Positions 31,101 to 39,154 of a DNA stretch of 43,133 bases are shown in pieces. The translations under genes and the position numbers were made by a program. The stretch's first letter is position 1. Every line of letters starts with the position of its first letter. A model generated the notes under the pieces. It was not told the origin of the DNA, searched no databases, and was given only the letters and a program-made list of their open reading frames with translations. Source of the DNA: Streptomyces sp. IMTB 2501 (GTDB lineage: Bacteria > Actinomycetota > Actinomycetes > Streptomycetales > Streptomycetaceae); NCBI RefSeq assembly GCF_001953885.1, contig NZ_MQUS01000051.1:1-43133 (forward strand), in the 5' to 3' direction.

Positions 31101-31700
31101 GTGAGCACCGCCCCCGCATTCGACCCCGTGCACACCGCTCTTCTCGTCATGGACTACCAGCCCGCGATCCTGGCCGCGCTGCCCGAAGACGGGATCCGCG
31201 AGGCCCTGCTCGGTCGCATGGAAGGAGCCATCGCCGACGTACGCGCCAAGGGCGGCACCATCGCCTACGTACGGGCCGGCTTCACCGAGGCCGACTGGGA
31301 CGCGATCCCGGCCGTCAACAAGTCCTTCGCCCCGCTGGCCCAACACCGTGTCATGCACCACGAGGACCCTGCCACCGCCATCCACGAGCGCCTGGCTCCC
31401 CAGGACGGCGACATCATCGTGCGCAAGATCCGCTACGGTGGCATGTCCACCAGCGACCTCGACCAGCAGCTGCGCAAGCGCGGCATCACTACTCTGGTCG
31501 TCTCCGGCATCAGCACCAGCGGCGTCGTCCTGTCCACCGTCATCGACGCGGCCGACCGCGACTACCAGCTCTACGTCCTGTCCGACGGCGTCGCCGACCC
31601 GGACACCGAAGTCCACAACGTCCTGCTCCATCGCATTCTCCCCTCCCGGGCCCACATCGTCGACACCGTCGAGCTGCACGCCCTGCTCCGGGTCGGCTGA
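31101..31700 (+). CDS. Isochorismatase-fold protein lacking the catalytic cysteine
   Basis: The 199-residue protein starts at a GTG with AAGGAGGA 7 nt upstream. It has the cysteine-hydrolase fold: TALLVMDYQPAILAALPEDG with the acidic triad residue Asp18, VRKIRYGGMSTSDLDQQLRK with Lys109, and a nucleophile loop LVVSGISTSGVVLSTVIDAA. In true cysteine hydrolases this loop reads GxxTxxC; here the Cys position is Val142, with only Ser140 and Gly141 nearby. The rest of the fold and the C-terminal block DYQLYVLSDGVADPDTEVHN are intact, and I recall other actinobacterial homologues with the same change, so this is probably a subfamily rather than a fresh mutation. It may act like isochorismatases that lack a Cys nucleophile, or bind rather than cleave a ligand. 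It follows the MFS gene. Confidence 0.9.
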   Translation: MSTAPAFDPVHTALLVMDYQPAILAALPEDGIREALLGRMEGAIADVRAKGGTIAYVRAGFTEADWDAIPAVNKSFAPLAQHRVMHHEDPATAIHERLAPQDGDIIVRKIRYGGMSTSDLDQQLRKRGITTLVVSGISTSGVVLSTVIDAADRDYQLYVLSDGVADPDTEVHNVLLHRILPSRAHIVDTVELHALLRVG

Positions 31701-31870
31701 CTCGAACCACGCGCCGATCCCACCCACGTCCGCCGCACCCACCTGGTATCGACGCCAGCGGTGTCTTCACCGTGTCGGTAGTGGTCAGCTTCCACAGGGA
31801 CTTGATGTGCGTGTAGTCCTTCGCGTAAGGGTGTTCGCGGGGTCGGCGCAGTTGTCCGTCCAATGCCCGG

Positions 31871-32905
31871 CTACGTTGGTTCAGGGGCTGGTTCCCGGTC
31901 CTGGAACGCGTCGTTTCGGGAGTCTCCGTTGCTCCAGGAACCGCCCGCCGATCCCCCGGGCGCCCTGGAATCGGCGCTTCTGGAACGGGGGCCGGGCTCG
32001 CTCAACGCGATCCTGCGCAGTGGCGCGCTCCTCGCGTGCTGATCGCTCAGGCCACCCGCCCGTCGGACTCCGGCCTCAATGGCCTCAATGGCCTCAATGG
32101 CCTCGATGAAGCCGGTCAGGCTACGCACGTATTCCGTGGGATGCGTCGTATGGGGAATGTGGCCCGACCCTTCCAGTGTCCTGACCCGTGCTTGGGACAG
32201 AGCCTGGGCAAGCGGGGAGGAGATGGTGGCGAACCAAGGCGGGGTCTCAGTGCTTTTGGTCAACAGGACGGGACCGGTGTAGCCGGACAGGCGGGTGAGA
32301 TCAATGAGCGACCAACCGGGGTCCGCTTGTTCATCGAGGAATGTGGGGGCGTTGGTCAGGAAGGTTTCCCGGAGCCGGTCCGGAAGCTGGTCCCAGGTAC
32401 CCGGACCGAGGGCGACCTCTTCCACGAACTGGCGCGCGCCCGCGAGAGTCTCGCCCGCGCGCAAATGCGCACGAACGGAACCGATCTTCTCCCTCTTGGC
32501 CCGCATCAGCGGCTCAAGTTCTGGATCACCCGCCACGAGCCCCGTCAGCGGTGTCTCGTGGGCGGCGCTGCTCCGGAACAGTTCGGGGCGCCGGGCTGCC
32601 AGCCCCAATACCGTCGAAGCGCCGAAGGAATTACCCGCCACGTGCGCAGGAGAGAGGTCGAGAGTCTCCAACAGCGCGGCGGGGTCCTCCTCGTCCTCGG
32701 TCCGGGAGCCATGTCCCGGAGGGCGTTCGCTCTGGCTGTGCCCTCGCCGGTCATAGACCATGACGCAGTACTTCTCGGTGATGGCGGGCAGGACGGGGTT
32801 TCAGTCGAAGTGGTCGCCCCAGGACTCATGGACCAGGACCAGCGGATCGCCGTTCCCCGCCAGCTCGTAGAAAAGGCCTACACCATTCACCCGGATCCGT
32901 GGCAC
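31871..32905 (-). pseudogene. Alpha/beta hydrolase with one in-frame stop
   Basis: From the GTG at 32905 (GAGGAG ribosome site 7 nt upstream) the frame reads PRIRVNGVGLFYELAGNGDP and LVLVHESWGDHFD, then TGA at 32801-32803. It continues in frame as NPVLPAITEKYCVMVYDRRG, HSQSER, the nucleophile elbow HVAGNSFGASTVLGLAAR and the His block TLEGSGHIPHTTHP. One change (probably from a Trp codon) therefore cuts an otherwise open 345-codon gene at codon 35. A restart at the ATG at 32761 would lose the first strands and oxyanion region. After the normal C-terminus (VRSLTGFIEAI) a 9-bp tandem repeat adds IEA units, and some 85 residues of Arg/Ser-rich sequence follow, so the original stop also appears to be lost. 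Confidence 0.82.
32073..32108. repeat. 9-bp minisatellite, four units
   Basis: GCCTCAATG occurs three times in tandem, followed by GCCTCGATG with one mismatch. On the minus strand it encodes repeating Ile-Glu-Ala at the C-terminus of the hydrolase pseudogene. The unit keeps reading frame on expansion or contraction. Confidence 0.9.
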
Positions 32906-32984
32906 GCGACATCTCCTCGCCCGCGGGAGCGGCGACTGTTGCCCCATCCCCGCGACGGCGCCGAAGCACGCGCCTATGGCGCGA

Positions 32985-33340
32985 ACATCGGCGGCCGGCG
33001 GCGATGTCACGGCCGCGGCGAAGGACTGGCTGGTCGAACACCGGCCGGATGCACCCCGAAGCCGAGATCGTCTGCCTGCAGATCCGCGCGTGGAAGGAAA
33101 ACCGGTGAGGACTCACCACCGTGCTCGTCATTGCGGAAAGGAAGTCGTCATGCCCGACGAAGGAACTGCCGGCATTGCCGAGGTGCTGCTCGCCGGTGGC
33201 CGTGCCGCGATATCAGCAGCCAGCTCAAGGCATCCACCCAGGCAGAAGCCTGCCTCGTCCACCTCGCCCACGTCAGTGACGACGCCTACGACCATGACGC
33301 GACGCACGTCGGCTGTATCGAACCGCATCTGTCCGTGACG
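32985..33340 (+). pseudogene. Decayed plus-strand frames, unidentified
   Basis: Coding-like pieces occur in shifting frames. AAGGDVTAAAKDWLVEHRPD is followed after a shift by HPEAEIVCLQIRAWKENR and a TGA at about 33105. Then MPDEGTAGIAEVLLAGGRA (ATG at 33150) is followed after a shift by RDISSQLKASTQAEACLVHL and AHVSDDAYDHDATH. Third positions are mostly G/C in these pieces. They look like two small decayed genes. No family was recognised. Confidence 0.35.
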
Positions 33341-33401
33341 GGGATCTCTGAAAACGGTTCTGGCCGCAGTTCCGTGAACCGGGCCTGGTTGTCAGTCGCG
33401 C

Positions 33402-33815
33402 CTACCCGGCCTGTGCAGTCGATTCGGCGCCGGTCGACGGGGAGGTGCGGAAAGTCTCGGCGACCGCAATGTTGGCAGCCGTCACGACCGCCATGGCGCC
33501 TGCGGCGATGGGGTGCCCCACTCCGTACAGGGCCGCGGCGCCACCGCCGAGCACCAGCGCCTTCACCACCAGGACGAGCAGAAGCCGCGGTCGCCACCGC
33601 GCTCGGGGTGCGGCGAACAGCGCCCAGACCACGACGGCCAACAGGGGTGTCCCCACGCCGAGCAGGATCCGGAGGACACCTTCATGCCCCGCGCCGAATC
33701 CCCACCAGCCCAGAAGGCCCAGCGCGGCAAGTTCCAGCAGAAACGCCACGGCTTCATTCGCGGCATACCAGGGCCGCGCATCGAGCCCGGCTACACCACC
33801 ACTGCCCCCCGCCAT
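33402..33815 (-). CDS. YrdB-family (DUF2568) membrane protein
   Basis: The 137-residue protein has four hydrophobic segments and starts at an ATG with a strong GGGAGGGG ribosome site. The first segment carries the DUF2568 signature NEAVAFLLELAALGLLGWWG. Next come ILLGVGTPLLAVVVWALFAA with the conserved PRARWR-type loop, VLVVKALVLGGGAAALYGVG, and a last segment ending VVTAANIAVAETF. This matches YrdB-like integral membrane proteins of unknown function. A short Ala/Ser/Thr tail follows. It is monocistronic, between decayed sequence and an IS5-type element. Confidence 0.9.
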   Translation of the reverse strand: MAGGSGGVAGLDARPWYAANEAVAFLLELAALGLLGWWGFGAGHEGVLRILLGVGTPLLAVVVWALFAAPRARWRPRLLLVLVVKALVLGGGAAALYGVGHPIAAGAMAVVTAANIAVAETFRTSPSTGAESTAQAG

Positions 33816-34062
33816 GTTCCCCTCCCGCTGCTCCGGTGTCCCAGCATGACACCGCGGTCAGAGCGTAGACGCGGCAGTCGCGTAACTGCGGCCAGAGCCC
33901 CGAAGTTCCTCACTCGACAATCGGCCTTTTGGCCGGACCTGCTCGTCTTGGTTCCCAGCGGACGTCCCTACGGACGGAGGCGGGCATTGATGAAAACGTG
34001 GATGAAGACTCGGCTGGTGAAGGGCGCGTGAGGATTGCCTGTGCGGCCTGTAGGGCCAGGCA

Positions 34063-34953
34063 GGCCATGTAACAGGCTATTTCATGTGGGGAGTCTGCGG
34101 TAGCAGCGGTAGCAGATGAGGGCGGCTGCGAGCGCGGTGAAGGCCAGGAAGTGGTCGGGCTTGCGCTCGTAGCGACGGTGCAGGCGTCGGTAGCCGGTAG
34201 CCAGGCGATGGTGCGTTCGAGGGGCCAGCGGTGTCGGCCCAGGCGGGTGGAGTTCTCGATGCTGCGGTGAGCAACGCGAGGGACGATGCCGCGCGTGCGT
34301 AACCATTGCCGCGGGTGCGGACAGTCGTAGCCCTTGTCCGTGCGCAGTATGGCCGGGCGTCGGCGTCGTGGTCCGCGGCGTGAGCGGATCGGTCGGATGC
34401 CTTGCACAAGCGCCTGCAGGGCTTGGCCGTCATGGATGTTGGCTGCGGATATTCCCCGCGAGATGGACAGACCGCGGCCATCGACGATGCGGCGGATTTT
34501 CGATCCGCGCTTGCCACGGTCGGTCGGATTTGGTCCGGTCCGAGGCTCCCCTTGACTGCCCGGACGCTCACGGAGCCGATGGCGCACCGCGACCGGTCCA
34601 ACTCACCGTGGCTGCCGAGTTCGTCGAGGATCAGGCGATGCAGCTTGGCCCACACACGAGCCTGCGACCACTCGGTAGACCGGCGGAATGCGGTCACGCC
34701 CGATGGGCCAAAGCCGGGCGGAAGCTGGCTCCCCGTGCACCCTGACGTGGCGACGAACACGATTGCCGCCAGCACCTGGCGGTCGCCGTGCCGTCTCTGA
34801 CCGCCGCCCTGCGGTCGCACCGGAGCCGGCGGCACCACCCGCTGAAACAGCTCCCACAACCCGTCCGGCACCATCCGCTCGACCAACTGAGCGGCGCGTC
34901 GTGCCGACCTTGCTGCCGGCCCGTCGGTCTGCGTGTAAGAGCCTGCTACGGCC
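34063..34953 (-). mobile_element. IS5-family insertion sequence with terminal inverted repeats
   Basis: The element is about 890 bp. Its left end (34063-34084) starts GGCCATGTAACAGGCTATTT and its right end, read inward on the minus strand (34953-34934), is GGCCGTAGCAGGCTCTTACA. They match at most positions if two bases (AT) in the left copy are looped out. The transposase stop codon lies inside the left repeat. Exact outer boundaries and any target duplication could not be fixed. The transposase is frameshifted, so the element is probably immobile by itself. Confidence 0.7.
34082..34886 (-). pseudogene. IS5-family transposase, two frameshifts
   Basis: All blocks of a DDE transposase are present in order but in three frames. 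Frame one (to about 34560) has LVERMVPDGLWELFQRVVPP, VLAAIVFVATSGCTGSQLPP and WAKLHRLILDELGSHGELDR. Frame two has NPTDRGKRGSKIRRIVDGRG, GISAANIHDGQALQALVQGI, ILRTDKGYDCPHPRQWL and LGRHRWPLERTIAWL. Frame three has GYRRLHRRYERKPDHFLAFT and ALICYRCYRRLPT, ending at 34082. The first shift sits near where some IS5 relatives use programmed frameshifting, but the second (about 34190) has no such precedent and a Trp/Cys-rich motif is damaged, so a dead gene is likelier. Confidence 0.82.
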
Positions 34954-35119
34954 ACACCACGGGATCGTATCCCCGCCATGATGACAGGCGCTCGGTGCGC
35001 CCTCTCGGGCGCTCAACTGACCTGCGAATACCCAATTTCCATCAAATCACGGGCATGGTACTCCGCCAGCTGGTGGCCGAAGGTGGCCCCCGTGAAGCCT
35101 CGGCTTCTGAGCGGCATGT

Positions 35120-36757
35120 TTGGATGTGTTGGTGATCGTTAACGCACAGGAAACATCCGAGCCGCGGACGTACGTGGACCGCATTCTGGAGCATTGGTGC
35201 AAGGACGAGGACACTGAGGCGCTCGTCCAGGGGGCGCAGCGGCTGACCAGGGGACAGGCTCGGCGGCGGCTGTTCAGGTTGGGCCATGCGCTGCGCGGGC
35301 AGGGGCTCGCGCCCGGCGACGGAGTGGGGCTGTTCCTGGCCAACCGCGTGGACTCCGTCCTGGTGCAGCTCGCCGTCCATCTCATCGGCTGCCGCGTCGT
35401 GTTCCTGCCGCCCGAGCCAGGGCCCGGCGAGCTCGCCGCGCTGGTCGAGCAGTCCCGGGCGCGCGCCGTGGTCACCGACCCGCTCTTCGCGCAACGGGCC
35501 GCCGACGCGGCCGGCCGCAGCGTCCACGCCCCGGTACTGCTCAGCCTCGGGCCCTGTGAGCAGCGGTGCACGGACCTGCTGGCCCTGGCGGCCGAGTGCC
35601 CGGCCGTGCGCCCCGACGGCGTGTCCGCCCCGGGAGCGGACGAAGCCGTCACCGTCCTCTACACCGGCGGAACTCTGGGCCGCCCCAAGCTCGCCGCGCA
35701 CAGCCACCGGCTTTACGACGCGCTGGTGGACCTGGCGGAAGACGCCCCGCAGAACTCCCGCCCGGCGGTCTTCCCGACCATGAACCAGGGCACGGACAGA
35801 GTGCTCGCCTCCACGCTGCTCACGCACGGCAGCGGCCACCTCACCTCGGTCCAGGCTCTGGTGACTGGGTCCGTCCTCGTCGTGCTGCCCGAGTTCGAAG
35901 CGGGCGAGGCGCTGACGGTACTGCGCGAGGAGCGGATCACCGCCACCATGTTCGTACCGCCCATGCTGTACGCGGTTCTCGACCACCCGGAGTGCGAGCC
36001 GAACGCCCTGCCCGAGCTGCGGCGGATCGTTGTCGGCGGCGCGGCCACGTCGCCCAGCCGGCTGCAGCAGGCGGTCGAGGTGTTCGGGCCCGTGCTCAGC
36101 CAGGGCTACGGGCAGTCGGAGGCGCTCGGTATCACCGCGTTCGGTGCGGAGGAACTCGCCTCGGAGGGAGCCCGCTGCCCCGAGCTCTGGCGCAGCTGCG
36201 GGCGCGCGATATCCGACGTCGAGATCGAGATCCGCGGTGAAGACAGCACGGCGGCGCTGCCCGTCAGGCAGGTCGGCGAGGTGTGCGTCCGCGGCGAGAC
36301 GGTGATGCTCGGCTATTACGAGGACCCGGAGCGCACCGCCGCTGCGCTGCACGACGGATGGCTGCGCACCGGGGACATGGGTTATCTCGACGCCGAGGGG
36401 TACCTCTATCTCGTCGACCGGGCAAAGGACATCATCGTCACCGGCAGCACCAGCGACAACGTCTACTCCAGGGTCCTGGAGGACTTCCTGCTCACGCTGC
36501 CTGGTGTGCGCAACGCGGCGGCGCTGGGTGTGCCGGACGAGGAGTACGGGGAAGCCGTACAGATCTTCCTGGCCACGGCCGAGGGTGCTGACGTCGATCC
36601 GGAGACGGTCGGCGCGGCGGTGACCGCCGAGTTGGGAGAGTTGTACACGCCCCGGAAGACGGTTCTGCTGGACCGCCTGCCGACGACCAAGGTTGGCAAG
36701 GTGGACAAGAAGGCGCTGCGCGCCGCGTGGACGAACGGGGCCTTGGACACGCCGTAG
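35120..36757 (+). CDS. ANL-superfamily acyl-CoA synthetase / adenylating enzyme
   Basis: From the TTG at 35120 (545 residues; GTG at 35126 or later starts are possible). All adenylation core motifs are visible: the P-loop YTGGTLGRPKLAAHSHR (181-197), SQGYGQSEALGITAF, the hinge-region WLRTGDMGYLDAEGYLYLVD, RAKDIIVTGSTSDNVYSRVL, and the C-terminal catalytic Lys in PTTKVGKVDKKALR. The P-loop is unusual, GG and TL replacing the usual SG and TT. The enzyme should activate a carboxylic acid with ATP and pass it to CoA or a carrier thiol. No carrier protein, thioesterase or ketosynthase is adjacent, so the substrate is open. It lies just beyond the right end of the IS5 element, which could have replaced its native promoter; there is no clear ribosome site. 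Confidence 0.9.
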   Translation: MDVLVIVNAQETSEPRTYVDRILEHWCKDEDTEALVQGAQRLTRGQARRRLFRLGHALRGQGLAPGDGVGLFLANRVDSVLVQLAVHLIGCRVVFLPPEPGPGELAALVEQSRARAVVTDPLFAQRAADAAGRSVHAPVLLSLGPCEQRCTDLLALAAECPAVRPDGVSAPGADEAVTVLYTGGTLGRPKLAAHSHRLYDALVDLAEDAPQNSRPAVFPTMNQGTDRVLASTLLTHGSGHLTSVQALVTGSVLVVLPEFEAGEALTVLREERITATMFVPPMLYAVLDHPECEPNALPELRRIVVGGAATSPSRLQQAVEVFGPVLSQGYGQSEALGITAFGAEELASEGARCPELWRSCGRAISDVEIEIRGEDSTAALPVRQVGEVCVRGETVMLGYYEDPERTAAALHDGWLRTGDMGYLDAEGYLYLVDRAKDIIVTGSTSDNVYSRVLEDFLLTLPGVRNAAALGVPDEEYGEAVQIFLATAEGADVDPETVGAAVTAELGELYTPRKTVLLDRLPTTKVGKVDKKALRAAWTNGALDTP

Positions 36758-37107
36758 GCTCCGTCGTTGTGGAGGCACCCCCGGCCGATGCGGGGTCAAG
36801 TGCGCCAGGACGACAGGGCCTTTGTGGCACACCTCGACCGGCCGCCCATTCCCCCGCTGCGCAACCACCATTTGGCCGCGGCCGACTTCGGTCAGGCTGC
36901 CTGACCCGGCCGCGGCCAGCCGCCACCAGGCGGAGGGATCCGCGTACCACCACGCCTTCCCCAGTGGCGACGTCGGCTGGGTGCGCTCGGCCAAGAAACA
37001 GCGCACCGGCCCGGCGGGAGGAACCGGACTCGGACGCGCCGAGCGGCTGCGTACCTTCGGTCAGGGGTTTGTTGGGGCCTGGCGTGGCAGGGGAAGGAGA
37101 AGACCCG
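36758..37107. other. Intergenic, no supportable gene
   Basis: Both strands have moderately coding-like composition: a 38-codon plus frame at 36789 (MRGQVRQDDRAFVAHLDRPP) and a minus frame with WYADPSAWWRLAAAGSGSL. Neither has a ribosome site or recognised domain. Either could be a remnant. Confidence 0.3.
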
Positions 37108-37230
37108 ATGTCGGTCCTGAGCGGTTCGGCTGACCGGCTGCACCCGGCCCTGGCGGGCTCGCGTCCTTCGTGGGTTCTCGGTGTCGGAAATCTCCAACGC
37201 CCGTCACGTCTGACATTTCATGTCGGGTGA
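37108..37230 (+). CDS. Possible 40-residue leader-type small ORF
   Basis: The ATG at 37108 is preceded by GGGGAAGGAGA about 8 nt upstream, a strong ribosome site. The 40-residue product starts MSVLSGSADRLHPALAGS and has no recognised domain. Its TGA (37228-37230) overlaps a possible GTG start at 37227 and precedes the ATG at 37233 of the truncated secreted protein, suggesting translational coupling. Evidence is limited to the ribosome site and overlap. Confidence 0.35.
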   Translation: MSVLSGSADRLHPALAGSRPSWVLGVGNLQRPSRLTFHVG

Positions 37231-37232
37231 TC

Positions 37233-37720
37233 ATGTCGCCCTTCCCTGCGCTACTCAGGCGTGCAGCCGGCCCGTCCAAGGGCTGTCGCTCCGCCGGGCT
37301 GGTCGGCGCGGTCGTACTTGCCCTGACAGGTGCGCTGTGCGGCACGGCCGCTGCCCGGGCACAGCAGCCGGTGACGCCGGACTCCTTCGGATCCGGGCTG
37401 ACGCTCACCAACGTTGGGGCGCACGGTCCCACCGCGGTGGCGACAGGCTCCGACGGCCGGCTGATCGTCTCGCGCGACGACGGGCGGACCTGGGTGGCGG
37501 TGCGCTCGCCCGTGGCGGTAAACCTGCGCGGGGTCGCGTACGGGGGCGGACAGTGGGTTGCGGTGGGTGATCGGGGCGCCGCCGCGAGGTCGTACGACGC
37601 GGTGCACTGGTCCGCGGTCGACCTCGGGTCCACCGAGGGATTCCGTGCGGTCACCTACGCGCACGGCCGCTGGATCGCAGGGGGGTCGTCGGGCACCGTG
37701 CTGGTGTCGAGCGACGGCGC
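37233..37720 (+). pseudogene. Secreted Asp-box/beta-propeller protein, 3'-truncated
   Basis: From the ATG at 37233 the frame encodes a signal peptide (SAGLVGAVVLALTGALCGTA, cleavage near AAARA) followed by propeller-type repeats: LTLTNVGAHGPTAVATGSDG, LIVSRDDGRTWVAVRSPVAV, GVAYGGGQWVAVGDRGAAAR and VTYAHGRWIAGGSSGTVLVS. The repeating units (S-x-D-x-G-x-T-W) are Asp-box motifs as in sialidase-like and photosystem-II-stability-factor-like propellers. A full propeller needs about 300 residues or more; here it stops making sense at residue about 163 (SSDGARTAA, where GRTW is expected). From there the DNA codes on the other strand for the start of a different gene. It is a truncated gene created by rearrangement at about 37720. 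Confidence 0.65.
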
Positions 37721-37831
37721 CCGAACGGCAGCCACGCCCAAGGCGCCCACGGTGGCCAGGCGGGCGCCCCCGCGGCCAAGGATCCGCTTCGTCGCCAGTC
37801 TGGTTCCTTGTGCCTTCTCACGATGTGTCAT
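37721..37831 (-). pseudogene. N-terminal fragment of a second gene, cut at the same junction
   Basis: Reading leftward from the ATG at 37831 (GGGGA about 7 nt upstream) the frame gives MTHREKAQGTRLATKRILGR, then GGARLATVGALGVAAVRAPS. This is the shape of a signal-peptide or membrane-anchor start: basic, then hydrophobic. It loses sense at about 37720, exactly where the plus-strand gene also breaks. No family could be recognised from 40 residues. Confidence 0.4.
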
Positions 37832-38351
37832 CGCTGTTCCCCGTTCGTTGGCGCGGCACTCCTCCGTTCCTTGTGCCGGAAATCCCCTACTCCGGGGGGC
37901 ACTTGAAGCATGGAACCGTGCGCACCGATGCGCACAACCAGCCGAATCCAGCACGGCCAAGGCAGGACAACCACCTGACCCTCCTGAAAGTCGATCGGCC
38001 GTTCCTGACCAAGCATCTGCAGAGGCAGAGCACCGGTGGCCCACTCGGCCGACGCGATGTCACCGGCGGTTCCTCGACCACGAAGGAGAGATCCGAACCG
38101 ACGCCTTCATCGGGCACCTCGTCCAGGCCTCGCCGCCAAACCCAGCCCACAGACCTTCACACCCACGGTCGCCGACCCAGTTGCGTGCGCAGATCCATTG
38201 CCGCCCTGGCCTGCCAGCCACCTCACCCCTGATTCAGCCGCAGGTTCAGCGCACGCCGAGCGGGAGCGGCTGTGAGCTGGTGCTAACTGATCCCTACGTT
38301 GTTCTGCGGGTCTTCCGCTTGGTGATCTTGATCGGCAGCGTGTCCGCGTGC
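37832..38351. other. Intergenic, no gene seen
   Basis: Pro/Arg/Ser-rich open frames without motifs on both strands. It lies between the rearrangement junction at 37720 and the transposase fragments, and may be transposon or deletion debris. Confidence 0.4.
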
Positions 38352-38548
38352 GTGTTGCCGGGTACTCCCGAGCGTCGTTACCGCTGTCCCGGGCGGCGGC
38401 GTGTTCCCGACCCGGCAGCCCTCGCCGGTGTCATGTTTGAGCTGCGGACCGGTGTCGCATGGCGCGGCGTCCCCGCGGACACCGTGGGCCGCCCCGGGGT
38501 GACGGCTTGGCGCCGGCTGTGGGACTGGGCCGAGGACGGCGGGCCTCG
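38352..38548 (+). pseudogene. IS5-family transposase fragment
   Basis: The plus strand reads LPGTPERRYRCPGRRRVPDP, ALAGVMFELRTGVAWRGVPA and GRPGVTAWRRLWDWAEDGG. This is the N-terminal block of IS5-type transposases (RYRxPGRxRxPDRAALxGIxFVLRTGIxWxxLP). It is cut at about 38548, where the sequence passes directly into an IS110-type fragment on the opposite strand. Confidence 0.75.
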
Positions 38549-38835
38549 CCTCGCGGTCCGGCCGGTCGACCTCGACCACGGTAATGCCGTCCGCGGTGAG
38601 GAACCGGGCGGTTTCGGCGCCGTAAGCGCCGGTTCCGTCGATCCCCGACAGCGAGGACGCGCCGAGCGAGCGCAGCCGCTCCAGCAGCCGCTCGTAGCCC
38701 TCGGGGGTGGTCTCGAACGCCTCGGTTGGCCAGGTGACGGCCGATGCCGTCGATGAGCGCCGCCTGGTGAAAATCGGTGTGATGTCGATCCCGCCGATGA
38801 CCGCTATCTCGTCTGCCGTGCTGGTGTGCGCTGCC
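38541..38835 (-). pseudogene. IS110-family transposase, N-terminal fragment
   Basis: The minus strand carries the DEDD-domain start of an IS110 transposase: EIAVIGGID (first acidic residue), HTDFHQAALIDGIGRHLA in a shifted frame, then TEAFETTPEGYERLLERLRS, GIDGTGAYGAETARFLTADG and ITVVEVDRPDREAR. Two compensating frameshifts lie near 38800 and 38730. It is truncated right after DRPDREAR by the IS5 fragment. One element probably inserted in, or recombined with, the other. Confidence 0.78.
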
Positions 38836-39154
38836 CTTCCACCTCTCGCGTGGGTGAGGGAACGCGCCGGTCGGGCAGGCGGACAAGACAGTGATGGGAC
38901 CTCTGGCCAGGCTCCTGTTCGGTCACAGTCACCGGGCCGGCCACGCGCTACGTGGCACCACGCGGCAGGCCGACGATTCCTGCGAAGGACAACCTGAGCG
39001 TCGGTCAGAGCACGAGTCGGGCTTCCGGGCGATGCCACGATCAATTCTCGCTGTCAGAGCAGGCCAGACAAGCGTCTCCTCCCGGGCGAGAACACCGAGG
39101 GTTCCGCGCTAGGTCATGCTGACGGAGAGAATCCCCCTTCAGGGAAGAGAGCAG
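38836..39154. other. Intergenic, no gene seen
   Basis: No domain-bearing frame. It presumably includes the outer end of the IS110 remnant, which has no clear inverted repeats, and the 3' flank of the following L,D-transpeptidase-like gene. Confidence 0.4.

Noticed and set aside
32036..33868. 610-codon plus-strand open frame over the second hydrolase and YrdB gene
   Set aside because: Shadow frame; only short inner pieces (32985-33340) have coding character.
34190..34560. Programmed ribosomal frameshifting in the IS5 transposase
   Set aside because: Two shifts are required, no slippery A/T run was seen at either point, and conserved residues near the second are damaged.
34402..34800. Plus-strand frames inside the IS5 element
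   Set aside because: Mirror of the transposase; no motifs.
35042..37006. 654-codon minus-strand open frame opposite the ANL gene
   Set aside because: Antisense shadow of a high-GC gene with all adenylation motifs on the plus strand; no motif of its own.
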